Part shown: positions 31,012 to 41,078 of the stretch, piece by piece | Numbering within the stretch: position 1 is the first letter of the stretch | Layout: each line of letters opens with the position of its first letter | Assembly: GCF_000550785.1 (NCBI RefSeq) | Contig: NZ_CP004350.1 | Span: 538,009 to 602,008 of the forward strand | Length of the DNA stretch: 64,000 bases | From: Corynebacterium casei LMG S-19264 | GTDB taxonomy: Bacteria > Actinomycetota > Actinomycetes > Mycobacteriales > Mycobacteriaceae | Direction: 5' to 3' | Program-made: the position numbers and the translations under genes | Notes under the pieces: generated by a model | The model's database searches: none | Told to the model about the DNA's origin: nothing | Seen by the model: the letters and a program-made list of their open reading frames with translations, nothing else

Positions 31012-31428
31012 ATGCTTATCCCTAAGCGCGTAAAGTACCGCCGCCAGCACCGCCCAACCCGTAGCGGTCTGTCCAAGGGCGGAAACCGCATCAACTTCGG
31101 TGAGTACGCAATCCAGGCTCTCGAGCCTGCATACGTCACCAACCGTCAGATTGAGGCTGCTCGTATTGCCATCAACCGCCACGTCAAGCGTGGTGGCAAG
31201 GTATGGATCACCATCTACCCAGACCGTCCTTTGACCCAGAAGCCACTTGGTGTTCGTATGGGCTCCGGTAAGGGTCCAGTTGAGAAGTGGGTGGCTAACG
31301 TTAAGCCAGGCCGCATTCTCTTCGAGATGTCCTACCCTGATGAAGCAACCGCTATTGAGGCTCTGCGTCGTGCAGGCCAGAAGCTGCCTTGCAAGGTCCG
31401 TATCATCAAGAAGGAGGACCAGTTCTAA
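31012..31428 (+). CDS. rplP: 50S ribosomal protein L16
   Basis: The 138-residue L16 organises the A-site region of the 50[16 protein letters not shown], the [20 protein letters not shown] block and the C-terminal [11 protein letters not shown] are typical. Its stop overlaps the rpmC start by 1 nt. Confidence 0.98.
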   Translation: MLIPKRVKYRRQHRPTRSGLSKGGNRINFGEYAIQALEPAYVTNRQIEAARIAINRHVKRGGKVWITIYPDRPLTQKPLGVRMGSGKGPVEKWVANVKPGRILFEMSYPDEATAIEALRRAGQKLPCKVRIIKKEDQF

Positions 31429-31658
31429 TGGCACTAGGTACCCCTGCCCACGAGTTCCGCGAACTCGACAACGCTGAACTGGACAAGCGTCTTGCGGATG
31501 CGAAGGAAGAACTGTTCAACCTTCGTTTCCAGAAGGCAACCGGTCAGCTGACCAACAACCAGCGTGTTGGCGCCGTAAAGCGCGACATTGCTCGTATCTA
31601 CACCGTTCTGCGTGAGCGCGAGCTTGGTTTGTCCGTCGTTCCGGGAGCTGAGGCATAA
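31428..31658 (+). CDS. rpmC: 50S ribosomal protein L29
   Basis: The 76-residue L29 lies near the tunnel exit. The ATG at 31428 ([13 protein letters not shown]) overlaps the rplP stop (TAATG) and has AAGGAGG upstream. [28 protein letters not shown] is helical and diagnostic in content. rpsQ follows after 2 nt. Confidence 0.97.
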   Translation: MALGTPAHEFRELDNAELDKRLADAKEELFNLRFQKATGQLTNNQRVGAVKRDIARIYTVLRERELGLSVVPGAEA

Positions 31659-31660
31659 AA

Positions 31661-31945
31661 ATGAGTGAGGCAATTGTGAACGAAACCCAGAATGAAAAGG
31701 GCAACCGCAAGACCCGTACTGGTGTTGTAGTTTCCGACAAGATGAACAAGACCATTGTTGTCGAGTTGGAAAACCGTAAGCAGCACGCACTGTACGGCAA
31801 GATCATGCGTAACAACCCACGTGTTAAGGTCCACGACGAAGACGAAACCGCCGGCATCGGCGACCGCGTTCTGATTCAGGAATGCCGTCCACTGTCCAAG
31901 GACAAGCACCACCGTCTGGTTGAAGTTGTAGAGAAGGCTAAGTAA
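31661..31945 (+). CDS. rpsQ: 30S ribosomal protein S17
   Basis: The 94-residue S17 binds 16S rRNA early in assembly. [19 protein letters not shown] and [20 protein letters not shown] are typical. It is the last gene of this S10 block. An IS3-family element begins within a few bases of its stop codon and now separates it from the operon terminator at 33294. Confidence 0.98.
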   Translation: MSEAIVNETQNEKGNRKTRTGVVVSDKMNKTIVVELENRKQHALYGKIMRNNPRVKVHDEDETAGIGDRVLIQECRPLSKDKHHRLVEVVEKAK

Positions 31946-32021
31946 GACTGGCACTGACCCCTGTTTGGTAGACACCTAATATCCCATCAACGTGGGACTG
32001 AAAGGTAATCTCCTCACTATG

Positions 32022-32327
32022 CCAAGCAAGACCTATACCGAAGAGTTCAAGCGTGATGCTGTCGCACTCTATGAGAATTCCTCGGGTGCTTCATTGACCA
32101 CTATTGCCACTGATCTCGGGATCAACCGCGCTACCTTGCATAACTGGGTCAAAAGGTACGGGACGGCCGCGCGCACCACGATCATTACCCCGGATTCTTC
32201 CTCGTCGGCCTCGGTCACCGACACCGAGCGGATCCGGCAGCTTGAACGCCAAGTTAAACGCTTGCAAGAAGAGCGCGATATTTTGCAAAAGGCTGCTAAA
32301 TATTTCGCGGAAGAGACGAATTGGTGA
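32022..32327 (+). CDS. IS3-family transposase OrfA
   Basis: A 101-residue protein from the ATG at 32022 (MPSKTYTEEFKRDAV). The N-terminal helix-turn-helix (TTIATDLGINRATLHNWVKRYG) binds the IS ends. A leucine-zipper-like coiled coil follows near the C-terminus (RIRQLERQVKRLQEERDILQKA). It overlaps the orfB frame by 7 nt, the usual arrangement for a -1 translational frameshift that makes OrfAB. Confidence 0.88.
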   Translation, partial: PSKTYTEEFKRDAVALYENSSGASLTTIATDLGINRATLHNWVKRYGTAARTTIITPDSSSSASVTDTERIRQLERQVKRLQEERDILQKAAKYFAEETNW

Positions 32328-33221
32328 TCCGCTTCCGGTTCGTTGACGACGCGCGAAAAACCTACCCGGTTAAGCGGTTATGTGAAGTTCTGACGTTGAA
32401 TCGTTCCTCGTATTACAAATGGAAATCTAGTGCAGCCAAGCGCAAGAAACGCTTGTTTAGCGATGCTATCCTCGGCGCGAAAGTCAAGGCCGTGTTCGCC
32501 GCAGAAAAGGGCTGCTACGGCGCCAAACGCGTCACGGCAGAACTCAACGACAATCCAAAAGATAGACCTGTCAACCATAAACGGGTCGCACGGGTGATGA
32601 GGTCAATGAAATTGTTTGGGTTCACGAAAAAACGCAAAGTCACCACGACTGTTTCGGATAAGAAAAAACCAGTGTTTCCGGACCTAGTCGGACGGAAGTT
32701 CACTGCCGACAAGCCAAATCAGCTCTATGTCGGTGACATTACGTATTTGCCGATTGACGGTGGGGCAAATATGTACCTGGCTACCGTGATTGACTGCTAT
32801 TCACGCAGGCTAATCGGTTTCGCGATTGCGGATCACATGCGCACTAGCTTGGTTCAAGATGCCCTTACAGCTGCCAAAGGCCAGCGAGGCAGCCTTAAAG
32901 GGGCAATATTTCACTCGGATCACGGCAGTGTTTATACCTCGCAAGCATTCCAGCAGACATGCACGCTACTTGGGGTGAAACAGTCGATGGGAGCAATTGG
33001 AACCAGCGCAGATTAACGCCTTAGCTGAATCGTTTAACGCCTCAATGAAGCGTGAAGTGCTGCAAGATTCTAAAACATTCACTAACCAGCTGGTGTGTCG
33101 GAGGGAGGTGTTCCGGTGGTGCACCAGGTACAACACGATGCGAAGGCACTCGTGGTGTAATCACCTCGCACCAAACGTGTTTGAGCGGCACAATGAAGCT
33201 ACACTCAAACGTGCTTCTTGA
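32321..33221 (+). pseudogene. IS3-family transposase OrfB, disrupted by a 1-nt insertion
   Basis: The rve-type integrase core of an IS3 transposase. The first two catalytic Asp residues are in YVGDITYLP and FHSDHGSVYTS. The frame then stops at TAA 33014-33016, just after GAIGTSAD. Removing one T at 33013/33014 restores the normal GTSADNALAESFNASMKREV, which carries the catalytic Glu, and the frame then runs to 33221. The break therefore separates the third catalytic residue. It could be a real mutation or a sequencing error. Confidence 0.88.
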
Positions 33222-33293
33222 TTAAATCCCTGTGTCTACTTTCCGGGGGTCAGGCCCACTTACACCCTCTCCACGGCTTAACCGCGGAAACGA

Positions 33294-33330
33294 ATGCGGG
33301 CTACATGAGAAATCATGTAGCCCGCATTTT
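33294..33330 (+). terminator. S10 operon terminator displaced by the IS
   Basis: ATGCGGGCTACATGA (33294-33308) pairs with 33313-33327 around a GAAA tetraloop, followed by TTTT. This 15-bp stem lies just after the right end of the IS, about 1.35 kb from rpsQ. It is best read as the original terminator of the S10 block. Confidence 0.9.
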
Positions 33331-33371
33331 GCGTCTTTAAACTAGGCGAAGGAGCATATGGCCTCGAAAAG

Positions 33372-35428
<2,057 letters not shown>

Positions 35429-35443
35429 ACAAAAACCTTTTGT

Positions 35444-36755
35444 TTATGTGGTTTCTGTTGTCCAGTTTTGCCATTCTTCAAAGATTTGCACGCTCAAAGC
35501 AAAGCTCTGGCTGAATACTTCTACTGCGCAGCCATCGGCAATCGCGGTAATCTCACCCGGTGCGCAAACAACGCTTCGAGTTTCATCGCCTGTAGGTAGG
35601 TGACGGCGAATAAGCAGTTTGCCCTCGGCGTGCCAGGTGGAAAGGCGTGGCGTGGCGGCATCGACAAGCGAAAGCGTCTCATCATGTTCACAGGTTGCGG
35701 TTGCTACTGCACCGAAGCCTTGCGTTTGAGGCTTATCGGGCAGCGGGAACAGTGGCACCTGATGCAGAACGCCATTGTGCAAGGTAGTGCGACGCGGCAG
35801 GGTTAGCGCATGAACCCAGCCCTCAGCGTCAACAGTTGGGTTGTCATCTTGGGCAGGGAGTCCCATCCAGCCTATCGTGATGGCGTCATCGCCGGTGCTC
35901 AAAAGCTGCGGGGCATAGAATTCAAAACCGTAGTCTAGCTCCGTAAAGCCGCGAGTGACGTGGAAGGTTGAGCCTTCCAGGCGGCCGACGATGTAGCCGC
36001 ACTGGTCGGAAGAAACATAGTGCTCGTCTTGCTGGGCAAGACCCTGCGGGCAGTAAACCAAAACGTCATAGGTGCGTCCGTCGCTGTGGTCGAGCATCGA
36101 AATCAAGTTTGGGCACTCCCACATGTATCCACGCGGAACGAGGTCGGGGCTAAGCCCTGGCTGTGCGTTGGTGACGTCGAATTCGAGGACGCCGGTGAAT
36201 TCCCAGGACTTCAGATCATCTGAGTGATACACGGCGATGGCACCGGATTCCTCCGTGGTTTGCGCACCCAACACCATTCGCCAACGTTCACCGTCGCAGA
36301 CGATGTGAGGATCGCGGAAATGTCCAGTAAATCCCTCGGGCGCATCCGGGATGAGGGGGTTAGCTGCGTCCTTGCGGTATGTCCCGCCCATGGGGTGGTT
36401 GGGCACGCTTGCGTGGACACGATTTTGGCTTGGAATCCTCCGGCCATCAACTTTGAGGTTGCCGGTATAAAAGAGCCAAATATCATCGCCGTCTTTTACT
36501 GCGCCGCCGGAATAGCAACCATGCGCGTCATAGTCGGCATCGGGATATAGCGCATCGGGATGGTGCAACGGAACCTGTGCTTCGCGCGTACTGACCGATG
36601 CATGACCCCAACCCGTTCGCTTCTGGCCTTCAGGAAAGGCCGGATCATGCTGGTAAAAGATGTGCAGGCTGTCGTCTTCGATGAAGATGCCGTTCGGATC
36701 GTTGAGCCGGCCGAAAGGGGGAGTGATATGGAAGTTCGGGCGATTCGTAGGTCAT
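35444..36755 (-). pseudogene. scrB: Sucrose-6-phosphate hydrolase (GH32), frameshifted at codon 3
   Basis: The frame encodes a complete GH32 enzyme that would split imported sucrose-6-phosphate. The motif TNRPNFHITPPFGRLNDPNG carries the nucleophile Asp, FRDP is present, and WECPN carries the acid/base Glu. Reading back, the frame hits TGA at 36752-36754 with no usable start. The only ATG (36753-36755) is one base out of register. Removing one base near 36749 would give MTTNRPNFHITPP, the expected N-terminus. The TTG at 36568 would omit the nucleophile. So it is a recent frameshift, a sequence error or a site of recoding. Confidence 0.8.
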
Positions 36756-36831
36756 AGCACCACAGTGTAAAGCAATGCCGCCCATGGCGACCTTGGAGGA
36801 AAGATTGGCGGAATCTAGTGGGCATAACGAA

Positions 36832-36888
36832 ACCCCCTCTTGTCACCAGCTTCCGCGGTGAAAGCTGCCCTGTTGGACAAGAGGGGGT
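36832..36888. terminator. Long hairpin between the surface-protein gene and scrB
   Basis: ACCCCCTCTTGTC (36832-36844) pairs perfectly with GACAAGAGGGGGT (36876-36888), and CAGCTT/AAGCTG (36847-36852 and 36862-36867) extends it inwards. On the minus strand it is followed by TTTCGTT. It probably ends transcription of the 36972-37688 gene. Confidence 0.75.
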
Positions 36889-36971
36889 GTTCGTCTTCTA
36901 CTGCAAATCCGCGTTCGTGGTTGAGGCCGAAGCCTCAACGCCAGGAGTGTCGAATTTAAGGACGCCGCTGA

Positions 36972-37688
36972 TTAAGCGGTGAAGAAACGACGTGCGCCGA
37001 AAGCAGCAGCGCCAAGCACAGACAGTGCAGCCAATGCGAACAGAACACGAGCAACGGTGTTGTCACCGGTCTCAGCGTTCATACCGCGGTCACCAAGAGT
37101 GGTGGTTTCGCAGTTCTCGTCATTGTTGCCGTCACCACTGTTGCCGCCATTGTTCTCGGTGGACTCGCAGTCTTCGCGGTTGTTTTCGTTGCCTGGGGTG
37201 CGCTCGCGGTCGCGGTCACGATCACGGTCGCCGTCGGAACCTTCATAGTCACAGCTGTAGCCGAACTTCTTGGCTGCAGCCTGGTCAGACTTGAATTCGT
37301 CCTGCTCGGACAGTTCACCGTCGCGGTTAGCAGAGTCGGTGACGTAGTGCTCGCCGTCCTCGTGCTTGAACCAGGTGCTGCCGTCGAACTCGAAGGACTC
37401 AGGGCGCTCGTCGCCCCACTTGATGTTTAAGGTTGCGCCTTCATCGTCGGCGCACTCTACGCGGGACTTGGAGCCGCCGCCGTATGGGGTTTCGCCTTCG
37501 TTGTGGTCACGGTCGCTGTCGTCCTCTTTGTCGCGGTCACCATCGGTGTTTTCATCTTTGGTGCCTCGATCGCCGAGGGTGGTGGTTTCTTGAGGGACCG
37601 CACCCTCGGAAGCGCTGGCTGGAACGCCAGCGAAAGCGATCGCGCCAGTTAGCGCGGCTGCGGCCAAGGTTGTGCCAAGACGCTTCAT
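36972..37688 (-). CDS. Secreted acidic protein with a sortase-signal-like C-terminus
   Basis: A 238-residue protein from the ATG at 37688, with AGGAG 7 nt upstream. Residues 1-27 are a signal peptide ending in ASA. The mature part is very rich in Asp, Glu, Asn and Gly, has four Cys (79, 146, 174, 193) and a DGDRDRDRDRER stretch. ETTTLGDRG occurs twice, at 34-42 and 194-202. The C-terminus is NAETGDN, then a hydrophobic helix (about 213-230) and the basic tail ARRFF: the shape of a sortase sorting signal, though LPxTG is replaced by NAETG. The next gene upstream on the same strand encodes a sortase. Function is unknown. Confidence 0.75.
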   Translation of the reverse strand: MKRLGTTLAAAALTGAIAFAGVPASASEGAVPQETTTLGDRGTKDENTDGDRDKEDDSDRDHNEGETPYGGGSKSRVECADDEGATLNIKWGDERPESFEFDGSTWFKHEDGEHYVTDSANRDGELSEQDEFKSDQAAAKKFGYSCDYEGSDGDRDRDRDRERTPGNENNREDCESTENNGGNSGDGNNDENCETTTLGDRGMNAETGDNTVARVLFALAALSVLGAAAFGARRFFTA

Positions 37689-37720
37689 GCTGTTACTCCT
37701 AGATTGGTTTTGCGAATATG

Positions 37721-37738
37721 CGTGGATTGAGATCCACG
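37721..37738 (-). other. Hairpin in the leader of the surface-protein gene
   Basis: CGTGGAT (37721-37727) and ATCCACG (37732-37738) make a perfect 7-bp stem with a 4-nt loop, 33 nt before the start codon. It may affect mRNA stability or translation. Confidence 0.45.
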
Positions 37739-37807
37739 AAGACCCCACACGCACTATCAGATACAATAGCAACATGATTAAAATGAGTCGCACAGCAACA
37801 CGCCAGT

Positions 37808-37843
37808 AACATTTAAAACATTTTTAACATCTTTAACATTTTT
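37808..37843. repeat. Four tandem 9-bp AT-rich repeats
   Basis: Four consecutive 9-mers, AACATTTAA, AACATTTTT, AACATCTTT and AACATTTTT, start at 37808, 37817, 37826 and 37835 with exact 9-bp spacing. They begin right at the sortase stop codon and lie about 120 bp before the surface-protein start. Regular spacing suggests cooperative binding by a regulator or an UP-like element. Confidence 0.8.
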
Positions 37844-38638
37844 CTAAATGGCATCAACCACTCGTGAATATTGCCATCCCACAACAGCGTTCTTTACCGC
37901 TGCTTGCAGGAGGTTTGGCGGCTGGATGCAGCTAATTGTCAGCAGCCTTCCTGGTGTGGCGGACGTGCCCCAAATTTCTGCAGATTGCGACAGGCCGGAT
38001 TTTTCTGGCTCGTGTAAGTCAGTTGCTTCATAAACCAGCCACAAATCACCGGATTCCTCAGTTCGGATAAAGAGCTCATCACCCACGGAAACCTGGTGTT
38101 CATCAGCCGTGCCATCGTAGAGATCATTGAACACCGCCGGCACGCCGGCGCCGGTATGGCCTGCGATGACCACGATGTCAGATGCGTCGGTTCCGGGCTG
38201 TGAGTAAGGCCGGTCATCTGAGGTGTACGTGCAGGCTTCTGACATGGTGTCCGGGTCGATGGCACCATCTGTCACCGCGCAGTTTTCAGCTTCAAAATCT
38301 GCCCGCAAATCAATCGATGGAATGTACATTTCCACTGGCCGCGAGGGTTTCACTGTGATATCGAGTGGGGCAGGGGACGCGGAAGTGCTTATCACTGCTT
38401 CCTCGCTCGCTTCATCGTAGTCACCGCCGCGGGAGACAACCGCCGTGATAGCCGCGAGGATAATGACAATTAATAGAGCAATCGCAATATAAAGGCGCAT
38501 GCGCGGTGGGATGGCAAAGATGGCATCGACAAGCTTTTGGCGAAAAGTCTTGCGCGGACCCAACGTGCCACGCCCACGCTGCTCCCGCGAAGGCGGCCTA
38601 CGGTATTGCTGAGGCTGATTGTCGCGCCCTGCGGCCAT
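37844..38638 (-). CDS. Sortase (class E/F-like)
   Basis: A 264-residue transpeptidase. It has a basic cytoplasmic N-terminus, one membrane anchor (about 49-68) and a sortase domain with the catalytic His in VVIAGHTG (H161), Cys in LLTISC (C237) and Arg in WQYSRVV (R259). It should attach a surface protein carrying a sorting signal to the cell envelope. The ATG at 38638 is chosen because AGCAGG lies about 8 nt upstream; a GTG at 38647 is also in frame. The following gene encodes a plausible substrate. Assignment to class F or E needs a tree. Confidence 0.88.
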   Translation of the reverse strand: MAAGRDNQPQQYRRPPSREQRGRGTLGPRKTFRQKLVDAIFAIPPRMRLYIAIALLIVIILAAITAVVSRGGDYDEASEEAVISTSASPAPLDITVKPSRPVEMYIPSIDLRADFEAENCAVTDGAIDPDTMSEACTYTSDDRPYSQPGTDASDIVVIAGHTGAGVPAVFNDLYDGTADEHQVSVGDELFIRTEESGDLWLVYEATDLHEPEKSGLSQSAEIWGTSATPGRLLTISCIQPPNLLQAAVKNAVVGWQYSRVVDAI

Positions 38639-38703
38639 ATCGTGCACCTGCTTTAACTAGAAAGAAATGTTGCTCCCTTATATTAGGGCTATCATCAGAC
38701 GTT

Positions 38704-39405
38704 ATGAACCAAGGCGCGTCTATTCCACAACCACGCGGCCCCCTGCGTGATGAGCTCGGTGCCGCGAAATACCGACATGAAGCAATTGCCGCTGTCTTGC
38801 GGGCATCACCGGGCCATGGACTGCAAGTAATGGCGCATCGCCGTGAACGCGAGCCTTTCGCGGGGCAGTGGGCGCTGCCATCGGGGCCGCTGGAAGTTGA
38901 TGAAAATATTGAGCAGTCCGTACGGCGGCACCTGGTGGTGCCCGTGAACTTTATGGAACAACTGGGCACGCGCTCTGAAGTCGGTCGTGATCCCTTCGAC
39001 CGCACAGTGGCCACTGCCTATGTTGGTCTGGTTGCGTGGGACCAGCTTGCTGATGTCGACTTTGTGCACTTGGACCAAGACTGGGCCTTTGACCACGGCG
39101 AAATTGCCAGTGATGCTGTGGCGCGTCTGCGCGCAAAATTGTCCTATACAAATATTGCTTTCGCGATGTGCCCGGAGGAATTTACCCTCTCGGACCTCTC
39201 GCGCGCCTACGAAGCCGTACTAGGGTATCCGGTAGCTGTATCCAACCTGCAACGGGTACTCAAACGGCGCGGGCAGTTAGAGCTGACCGGAAACCTCTCG
39301 CGGCCCGGCAAAGCCGGCGGACGGCCAGCGAAACAATTCCGGTTTGTGCGTAGGCAGCTCGAAGTCACCGATCCCTTTGCTGCTTTTGCGCCCGCGACGT
39401 TTTGA
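38704..39405 (+). CDS. Nudix-domain transcriptional regulator, NrtR-like
   Basis: A 233-residue protein. Residues about 25-130 are Nudix-like (AIAAVLRASPGHGLQVMAHRRE, FAGQWALPSGPLEVDENIEQSVRRHL), but the Nudix box is degenerate, which fits a ligand sensor rather than a hydrolase. The C-terminal part is a winged helix (FTLSDLSRAYEAVLGYPVAVSNLQRVLKRRGQL, GRPAKQFRF). This domain order is that of NrtR regulators of NAD metabolism, such as C. glutamicum NdnR. No NAD genes are nearby, so its targets are unknown. It is divergent from the sortase gene, 65 nt apart. Confidence 0.85.
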   Translation: MNQGASIPQPRGPLRDELGAAKYRHEAIAAVLRASPGHGLQVMAHRREREPFAGQWALPSGPLEVDENIEQSVRRHLVVPVNFMEQLGTRSEVGRDPFDRTVATAYVGLVAWDQLADVDFVHLDQDWAFDHGEIASDAVARLRAKLSYTNIAFAMCPEEFTLSDLSRAYEAVLGYPVAVSNLQRVLKRRGQLELTGNLSRPGKAGGRPAKQFRFVRRQLEVTDPFAAFAPATF

Positions 39406-39622
39406 CCAGCAGATAAAGTGATTTGGAGGAGCCGCGAGGAATGTGGTTTAATGCTTAGGTTGCATAGCGCGTGGAGAGCGCCGTGTGGTGCGTTTCCGAA
39501 CCACACCCAATCCTGGCGGGCCTGAAGTTATCGGCCCGACGCGAATGCACTGTTAAGCAAAAGACCGCGTGTGTCAAGGTCGGAAATTTTGGCACACATT
39601 AATCCAGGTCAGGAGACCCAAA
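39406..39622 (+). promoter_or_regulatory. Promoter and structured leader of rplN-rplX-rplE
   Basis: TTGGAG (39423-39428), an 18-nt spacer and TTTAAT (39447-39452) form a possible promoter. The leader then holds GTGTGGT/ACCACAC (39483-39489 and 39500-39506) and CGGGCC/GGCCCG (39517-39522 and 39533-39538), two neighbouring hairpins. The AGGAG at about 39611 serves rplN. Confidence 0.5.
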
Positions 39623-39991
39623 GTGATTCAGAAAGAATCGCGTCTACGAGTCGCCGATAACTCTGGTGCACGTGAAGTTCTGTGCATCCGCGTCCTCGGT
39701 GGATCCGTACGACGTTCAGGTGGCATTGGCGACACCATTGTCGCGACTGTCAAGGAAGCAACCCCAGGCGGCAACGTAAAGCAGGGCGAAGTTGTTCGCG
39801 CTGTTATCGTCCGCACCAAGAAGGAAACCCGTCGTCCAGATGGCTCCTACATCAGCTTCGACGAGAACGCAGCTGTCATCTTGAAGAACGACAGCGAGCC
39901 ACGCGGTACCCGCATCTTCGGCCCTGTTGCTCGTGAACTTCGTGACAAGAAGTTCATGAAGATCGTTTCACTTGCACCGGAGGTGATCTAA
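39623..39991 (+). CDS. rplN: 50S ribosomal protein L14
   Basis: The 122-residue L14 at the subunit interface starts at the GTG at 39623 ([18 protein letters not shown]), with AGGAG 8 nt upstream. Length and C-terminus ([13 protein letters not shown]) are standard. In many bacteria it directly follows rpsQ; here the two are 7.7 kb apart. Confidence 0.98.
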   Translation: MIQKESRLRVADNSGAREVLCIRVLGGSVRRSGGIGDTIVATVKEATPGGNVKQGEVVRAVIVRTKKETRRPDGSYISFDENAAVILKNDSEPRGTRIFGPVARELRDKKFMKIVSLAPEVI

Positions 39992-39995
39992 TCTT

Positions 39996-40310
39996 ATGAA
40001 GGTTCATAAGGGAGATATGGTGATTGTTATTTCGGGCCCAGATAAGGGCGCGAAGGGCAAGGTCATCGAGGCATACCCAAAGCGTGAGCGCGTCCTAGTA
40101 GAGGGCGTTAACCGTATCAAGAAGCACGTTGCAAATTCTGCCCCAGAGCGCGGCGCAGAATCCGGCGGCATTGTTACCCAGGAAGCTCCAATCCACGTTT
40201 CTAACGTTGCGTTGATTGACTCCGAGGGCAATCCAACCCGCGTCGGCTACCGTTTCGATGAAAACGGCAAGAAAGTCCGTATCGCGCGTAGCAACGGGAA
40301 GGACATCTAA
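39996..40310 (+). CDS. rplX: 50S ribosomal protein L24
   Basis: The 104-residue L24 is an assembly initiator of the 50S subunit. The KOW motif [20 protein letters not shown] is at the N-terminus. It is 4 nt after rplN and 2 nt before rplE, so the three are one transcript. Confidence 0.98.
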   Translation: MKVHKGDMVIVISGPDKGAKGKVIEAYPKRERVLVEGVNRIKKHVANSAPERGAESGGIVTQEAPIHVSNVALIDSEGNPTRVGYRFDENGKKVRIARSNGKDI

Positions 40311-40312
40311 TC

Positions 40313-40864
40313 ATGAGCGAGAACTACACCCCTCGTCTAAAGACTCGCTACCGCGAGGAAATCAAGGATGCTCTTAACAAGGAGTTCTCCTACGACAACG
40401 TCATGCAGATTCCTGGCGTCGTTAAGGTTGTTGTCAACATGGGCGTCGGCGACGCTGCACGTGACTCCAAGCTGATCAACGGTGCGCTGGAAGACCTGAC
40501 CGCTATTACCGGTCAGAAGCCACAGCTGCGTCGTGCACGTAAGTCCATCGCGAACTTCAAGCTGCGTGAGGGCATGCCAATCGGCGCCCGCGTTACCCTT
40601 CGTGGTGACCGCATGTGGGAGTTCCTGGACCGCCTGCTGACCATCGCGCTGCCACGTATTCGTGACTTCCGCGGTCTGTCTGACCAGCAGTTCGACGGCA
40701 ACGGTAACTACACCTTCGGCCTGTCCGAGCAGACCATGTTCTACGAAATTGACGTAGACAAGGTTGACCGCCCACGCGGTATGGACATCACCGTTGTTAC
40801 CACCGCTACCAACGATGAGGAAGGCCGCAAGCTGCTTCGCGAGCTCGGCTTCCCATTCAAGTAA
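40313..40864 (+). CDS. rplE: 50S ribosomal protein L5
   Basis: The 183-residue L5 contacts 5S rRNA and the P-site t[43 protein letters not shown] and the C-terminal [10 protein letters not shown] are typical. It ends the block with a strong terminator; rpsN, often found next, is absent here. Confidence 0.98.
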   Translation: MSENYTPRLKTRYREEIKDALNKEFSYDNVMQIPGVVKVVVNMGVGDAARDSKLINGALEDLTAITGQKPQLRRARKSIANFKLREGMPIGARVTLRGDRMWEFLDRLLTIALPRIRDFRGLSDQQFDGNGNYTFGLSEQTMFYEIDVDKVDRPRGMDITVVTTATNDEEGRKLLRELGFPFK

Positions 40865-40875
40865 ATAGCGCTTTA

Positions 40876-40914
40876 AATCCCGCTAACCACATTGTGTTGG
40901 TTAGCGGGATTTTT
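40876..40914 (+). terminator. Terminator after rplE
   Basis: AAATCCCGCTAACCA (40875-40889) pairs with TGGTTAGCGGGATTT (40898-40912), with an 8-nt loop and further T residues. This is a strong rho-independent terminator, isolating rplN-rplX-rplE from the formate genes. Confidence 0.94.
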
Positions 40915-41078
40915 CGATCCTAAAGACCTCTCCGGTATCCGTCCGTGACCAAGGATATTTTGCAATCATTCTGCAAAACCCACCTTCGACCGCTAATGTG
41001 TTACCGGTAAAAATATTGGCGGGAAGAATATTACCGCCATATGCAGTCGCCGGAAGCGTGAGAAGGAAAACGAAGCCC

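Larger units (their letters stand above)
31949..33258 (+). mobile_element. IS3-family insertion sequence
   Basis: An approximately 1.3-kb element with two overlapping transposase frames. The terminal inverted repeats are imperfect: TGACCCC and GTAGACAC are shared, reading 31955-31975 against the complement of 33232-33252. The match may extend outwards through TGG to 31949 and 33258. No clear target-site duplication was seen. It is inserted between rpsQ and the S10 operon terminator, in the same direction as the operon. The second frame is broken, so it is probably not autonomous now. Confidence 0.88.

Noticed and set aside
31946..33261. A target-site duplication for the IS3-family element
   Set aside because: GAC on the left and CTT on the right do not match; GTAAG/CTTAC flanking the ends are inverted, not direct, so they do not show a duplication.
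36496..36846. A 116-codon minus-strand frame upstream of scrB
   Set aside because: It is the shifted frame of the scrB start and its leader; no domain is readable and the GH32 sequence runs in the neighbouring frame.
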